A stretch of 15,900 nucleotides of DNA, from positions 1 through 15,900 of the forward strand of contig JAUIEY010000024.1 of assembly GCA_030429685.1 (NCBI GenBank), given 5' to 3'. Source of the DNA: Gammaproteobacteria bacterium (GTDB lineage Bacteria > Pseudomonadota > Gammaproteobacteria > Steroidobacterales > GCA-2729495). The notes beneath the pieces were generated by a model. It did no database searches and was not told where the DNA came from. It worked only from the letters and a program-made list of their open reading frames with translations. A program made the translations under genes and the position numbers. Below, piece after piece: positions 13,329-15,900 of this stretch (positions are counted from its first letter, which is position 1; every line of letters starts with the position of its first letter).

Positions 13329-14687
13329 ATGGAAGCCAGTCGTCAAATCCGGACCGCGCGCAAGTTGCTGGTGCTAGGCATGGGCGTGACCGGTTGTTCG
13401 GTGGCCGCATGGTGTGCACGCAATGGCATCGCCGCTGTTTTTGCCGACAGTCGTGAACAGCCGCCTGCGGCAGAACAGATTCGTGCTTTGCTGCCCGACG
13501 CCGAGTTGCGCTGCGGCGATCTGCCGCACTCGATACCGCACGGCGTTTCCGAAATCATTGTGTCACCCGGCCTGCCGCTTGATTTGCCGCTCCTGTCGGC
13601 CGCGGCAGCGGAGAGCCTCCCGGTGCTGAGTGACATTGACCTGTTTGTCAGCGAATGCAACCAGCCGGTCATTGGGATTACCGGCTCCAACGGCAAGAGC
13701 ACGGTAACCAGCATGGTCGGGCAGATGCTCAAAGCCAGTGGGTTGCATGCCGCTGTGGGCGGCAACCTGGGTGAGGCTGCGCTGGATTTGCTGACGACAG
13801 ACGCGGAAGTCTATGTGCTGGAGTTGTCCAGTTTTCAGCTCGAACGCAGCGGCGATTTGCCGTTGCATGCGGCGGTAGTGCTGAACCTGTCGGCCGATCA
13901 TCTGGATCACCATGGCGACATGGTCGCCTACGGCCAGGCCAAGGCGCGTATCTATCGAAACTGCCGGGTTGCCATTGTTAATCGTGATGACCCGCCTGCA
14001 GCCAGTGGTGCAGAGTCCTGTGCGCTGCAGGTGGGATTCACACTGGGTACACCTGCCCCCAGGGACTGGGGGGTCGTCCGCAGGGATGACGGGCAATGGA
14101 TTGCCCGGGGTGCTTCTGCCGTTATGCCGACGGCGAGCCTGCAGATTGCAGGCCGGCATAACCTGCAAAACGCGCTGGCCGCGTTTGCTATCGCCGATAC
14201 GTTGGAACTGCCTCTCGACGGATTGGTCGCGGGTGCGCAGGTGTTTCCGGGCCTTCCTCACCGGATGCAGCGGGTTGCCAGTGATGACGGAATCGTATGG
14301 ATAGATGATTCCAAAGCGACCAACGAAGCCGCTGCCATGGCCAGCATCGACTCATTAATAAGTGAGTCCGCGGGCCGACTGGTGCTGATAGCAGGCGGAG
14401 ATGCCAAGGGTGCGGAGCTAAAGGATCTGGCTCTTTCTCTGGAGGACAGGGACGTCCTCGTTATTTTGCTCGGCAAGGATCGCGACCTGTTCGTCGAGCG
14501 CCTGCGCGGTGTGTGTGAAACCCTGCTGGCAGATGACATGCAGCAGGCGGTGGCGCTGGCCGCGCAGCATGCCCGGCCCGGCGACGCCGTGTTGCTGGCA
14601 CCGGCATGCAGCAGCCTGGACATGTTTCGCAATTACGCCGAGCGCGGCGAGCAATTCGCCGCTGCGGTCATGGAGCAGCAGCCATGA
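13329..14687 (+). CDS. murD: UDP-N-acetylmuramoyl-L-alanine:D-glutamate ligase
   Basis: MurD adds D-glutamate, the second stem residue, to UDP-MurNAc-L-Ala. The 452-residue protein (E. coli 438) begins with a Rossmann-like domain (LLVLGMGVTGCSVAAWCARNG, about 13-33, and IVSPGLPLDLP at 77-87). The ATPase domain has the P-loop GITGSNGKSTVTSM at 116-129, then GGNLGEAALDLL, LELSSFQLE and LNLSADHLDHHGDMVAYGQAKARIY. The C-terminal domain has LPHRMQRVA, WIDDSKATN, LIAGGDAKGAELKDL and LLAPACSSLDMFRNYAERGEQF. GGAG at 13315-13318 is 10 nt upstream of the ATG. The order murD before ftsW and the ATGA overlap with it are typical of the cluster. Confidence 0.97.
   Translation: MEASRQIRTARKLLVLGMGVTGCSVAAWCARNGIAAVFADSREQPPAAEQIRALLPDAELRCGDLPHSIPHGVSEIIVSPGLPLDLPLLSAAAAESLPVLSDIDLFVSECNQPVIGITGSNGKSTVTSMVGQMLKASGLHAAVGGNLGEAALDLLTTDAEVYVLELSSFQLERSGDLPLHAAVVLNLSADHLDHHGDMVAYGQAKARIYRNCRVAIVNRDDPPAASGAESCALQVGFTLGTPAPRDWGVVRRDDGQWIARGASAVMPTASLQIAGRHNLQNALAAFAIADTLELPLDGLVAGAQVFPGLPHRMQRVASDDGIVWIDDSKATNEAAAMASIDSLISESAGRLVLIAGGDAKGAELKDLALSLEDRDVLVILLGKDRDLFVERLRGVCETLLADDMQQAVALAAQHARPGDAVLLAPACSSLDMFRNYAERGEQFAAAVMEQQP
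14672..14675 (+). promoter_or_regulatory. Ribosome binding site deciding the ftsW start
   Basis: GGAG at 14672-14675 lies 8 nt before ATG 14684. This supports that start over an upstream in-frame ATG at 14606, which lies inside the conserved end of murD. Confidence 0.6.
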
Positions 14688-15859
14688 GTTCGCGTTCGGG
14701 AGTGCGGCTCAGTGATGTGAACTGGAGTCTGCTGGCGCTGATGATCGTGTTACTGGGCATCGGTCTGGTGATGCTGACGTCGGCGTCTATTTCCATCGCC
14801 GAAAACTCCATGGGCCGACCTTTTTACTACCTGGTGCAGCAACTGGTTGCGGTTGCTGCCGGGCTGGTCTGTGCTTTCGTTGTGATTAATACGCCGACTG
14901 ATTACTGGGAAAAACTCGGTCCGTTCCTGCTGCTGGCAGCGTTGTTTTTGCTGGCACTGGTGCTGGTGCCGGGCATAGGCCGCGAGGTTAACGGTGCCAC
15001 GCGCTGGATCAGCGTCGGCGGCATCAATCTGCAGGTATCCGAACCGGCTCGCCTGATGGTGCTGATGTACATGTCGGGCTACGCGGTCCGGCATCGCAAC
15101 AGCCTGCACACCAGTTTTATCGAGGTGGCCAAACCCATGAGCCTGATGGCGCTGGTATGCGCGCTGCTGCTGGCCGAGCCTGACTTCGGCGCTACCTTTG
15201 TCATGCTGACCATTGTTCTGGCTGTGCTGTTCGTGGCTGGTGCGCCATGGCGTTACTTCATCGGCATGTGTGTGCTGGTGGTTTGTGGGCTGGTCGCGCT
15301 GGCGCTGGCCTCGCCGTACCGTTTCCAGCGCATCACCGGGTTCACGGATCCGTTTGCCGACCCGTACGGTTCGGGTTTTCAGCTGGTGCAATCGCTGATA
15401 GCCATCGGCAGCGGTGAATGGCTGGGTGCCGGTCTGGGCAACAGTGTGCAGAAACTGTTCTTTTTGCCGGAGGCGCATACTGATTTCGTGTTTGCGGTAT
15501 TCGCCGAAGAGTTCGGCGTACTGGGTACCGTTGTGCTTATCGGTTTATTCGCGCTGCTGGTGTGGCGGGCAGTGCAGATTGCCAACGATGCCGCAGCCCG
15601 CGATCGTTATTACCAGGCCTATCTGGCTTTCGGTATTGCCATCTGGCAGGGCGTGCAGGTGTTCATCAACATCGGCGTAAACATGGGCGTGCTGCCGACC
15701 AAGGGTCTGACTTTGCCCCTGATCAGTTATGGCCGCAGCAGCCTGATCATCACCATTGCGGCGCTTGCCTTGCTGTTGCGTATAGACATGGAGAACCGGG
15801 CCGGCGTTAAACCGCAGCGTGCCCGCACCGGCAAGGCTAACCGGAGGCGCGCAAAATGA
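14684..15859 (+). CDS. ftsW: Septal peptidoglycan glycosyltransferase FtsW (SEDS family)
   Basis: FtsW polymerises lipid II at the septum in complex with FtsI. The 391-residue product has about ten membrane segments, starting at about 15-34, and a basic cytoplasmic C-terminus (KPQRARTGKANRRRAK). Recognisable SEDS elements are FYYLVQQL at 47-54, GREVNGATRWISVGG at 99-113, VSEPARLM at 118-125, LLAEPDFGAT, and RITGFTDPFADPYGSGFQLVQSL at 216-238. GLGNSVQKLFFLPEAHTDF at 250-268 contains Asp267, which aligns with the catalytic Asp of E. coli FtsW. The motif LPTKGLTLPLISYGRSSLI at 337-355 is clear but has Arg351 where most family members I recall have Gly. The start overlaps the murD stop and the stop overlaps the murG start, both as ATGA. 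Confidence 0.96.
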   Translation: MSSRSGVRLSDVNWSLLALMIVLLGIGLVMLTSASISIAENSMGRPFYYLVQQLVAVAAGLVCAFVVINTPTDYWEKLGPFLLLAALFLLALVLVPGIGREVNGATRWISVGGINLQVSEPARLMVLMYMSGYAVRHRNSLHTSFIEVAKPMSLMALVCALLLAEPDFGATFVMLTIVLAVLFVAGAPWRYFIGMCVLVVCGLVALALASPYRFQRITGFTDPFADPYGSGFQLVQSLIAIGSGEWLGAGLGNSVQKLFFLPEAHTDFVFAVFAEEFGVLGTVVLIGLFALLVWRAVQIANDAAARDRYYQAYLAFGIAIWQGVQVFINIGVNMGVLPTKGLTLPLISYGRSSLIITIAALALLLRIDMENRAGVKPQRARTGKANRRRAK

Positions 15860-15900
15860 GCCTGGCGCCGATATTGATCATGGCAGGCGGCACCGGCGGC
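15856..15900 (+). CDS. murG: MurG, N-terminal fragment (cut by the window edge)
   Basis: MurG is the membrane-associated glycosyltransferase that adds GlcNAc to lipid I to make lipid II. Only 15 codons are visible, giving MSLAPILIMAGGTGG. The MAGGTGG is the family's N-terminal glycine-rich loop, normally continued by HVFPAL. The ATG overlaps the ftsW stop as ATGA, and GGAGG at 15843-15847 sits 8 nt upstream, which fixes the start. Gene order (after ftsW) agrees. Confidence 0.93.
   Translation, partial: MSLAPILIMAGGTGG

Noticed and set aside
14606..14683. A 26-residue N-terminal extension of FtsW from an upstream ATG
   Set aside because: It overlaps the conserved MurD C-terminus, has no ribosome binding site and is not seen in the family; ATG 14684 has GGAG 8 nt upstream.
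14750..15478. A 242-codon minus-strand frame inside ftsW
   Set aside because: It is the antisense of FtsW membrane helices, which read as Gln/His-rich nonsense. No independent support.
1..15900. Search for mobile elements, CRISPR repeats, defence genes, tRNAs or a new gene cassette
   Set aside because: Genes are contiguous, conserved housekeeping genes with similar base composition; no transposase, integrase, att-like repeats, regularly spaced repeats or tRNA structure was seen.

Overview
The window is about 15.9 kb of G+C-rich DNA (roughly 60% by eye), almost all of it coding. It looks like a chromosomal core segment from a gammaproteobacterium. The gene order sspA-sspB, then lpoA-yraN-gmhA/diaA on the opposite strand, then rsmI, rnpB and the division/cell-wall (dcw) cluster starting at mraZ matches, as I remember it, the arrangement in Pseudomonas and relatives. 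In E. coli these blocks are scattered. I cannot name a genus. MurE carries the DNPR signature of meso-diaminopimelate-adding enzymes, and LpoA is present, so the cell is Gram-negative with DAP-type peptidoglycan. I see no tRNA, insertion sequence, CRISPR array, prophage gene or other sign of recent transfer.

Region 1 (1-1052, + strand): sspA (the real start may lie off the left edge) and sspB, encoding the stringent starvation protein and the ClpXP adaptor. Region 2 (1063-4361, - strand): an operon read right to left, lpoA, yraN, a GmhA/DiaA-family SIS protein and a small STAS/SpoIIAA-like protein of unknown role. The last gene sits where dolP (a BON-domain lipoprotein) is usually found. Region 3 (4370-5664, + strand): rsmI, then the RNase P RNA gene rnpB with a well-placed promoter. 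Region 4 (5767-15900, + strand): a sigma70-type promoter and a three-repeat MraZ operator, followed by mraZ, rsmH, ftsL, ftsI, murE, murF, mraY, murD, ftsW and the first 15 codons of murG.

Region 4 is one compact transcription unit. Five gene junctions overlap (rsmH/ftsL, ftsI/murE, murE/murF, murD/ftsW, ftsW/murG), four of them as ATGA. This implies coupled translation of the enzymes that build UDP-MurNAc-pentapeptide (MurE, MurF, MurD), load it on the lipid carrier (MraY), convert lipid I to lipid II (MurG) and polymerise and cross-link it at the septum (FtsW, FtsI, with FtsL). LpoA in region 2 serves the same process as an outer-membrane activator of a class A penicillin-binding protein.

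I found no clearly new multi-gene system. The points most worth a second look are the STAS-like gene in the dolP position, the retained metal-site residues in the SIS protein, an RNase P L15 loop that appears to lack the usual GGU, the layout of the MraZ operator relative to the mraZ start, and an unusual arginine in a conserved FtsW motif.
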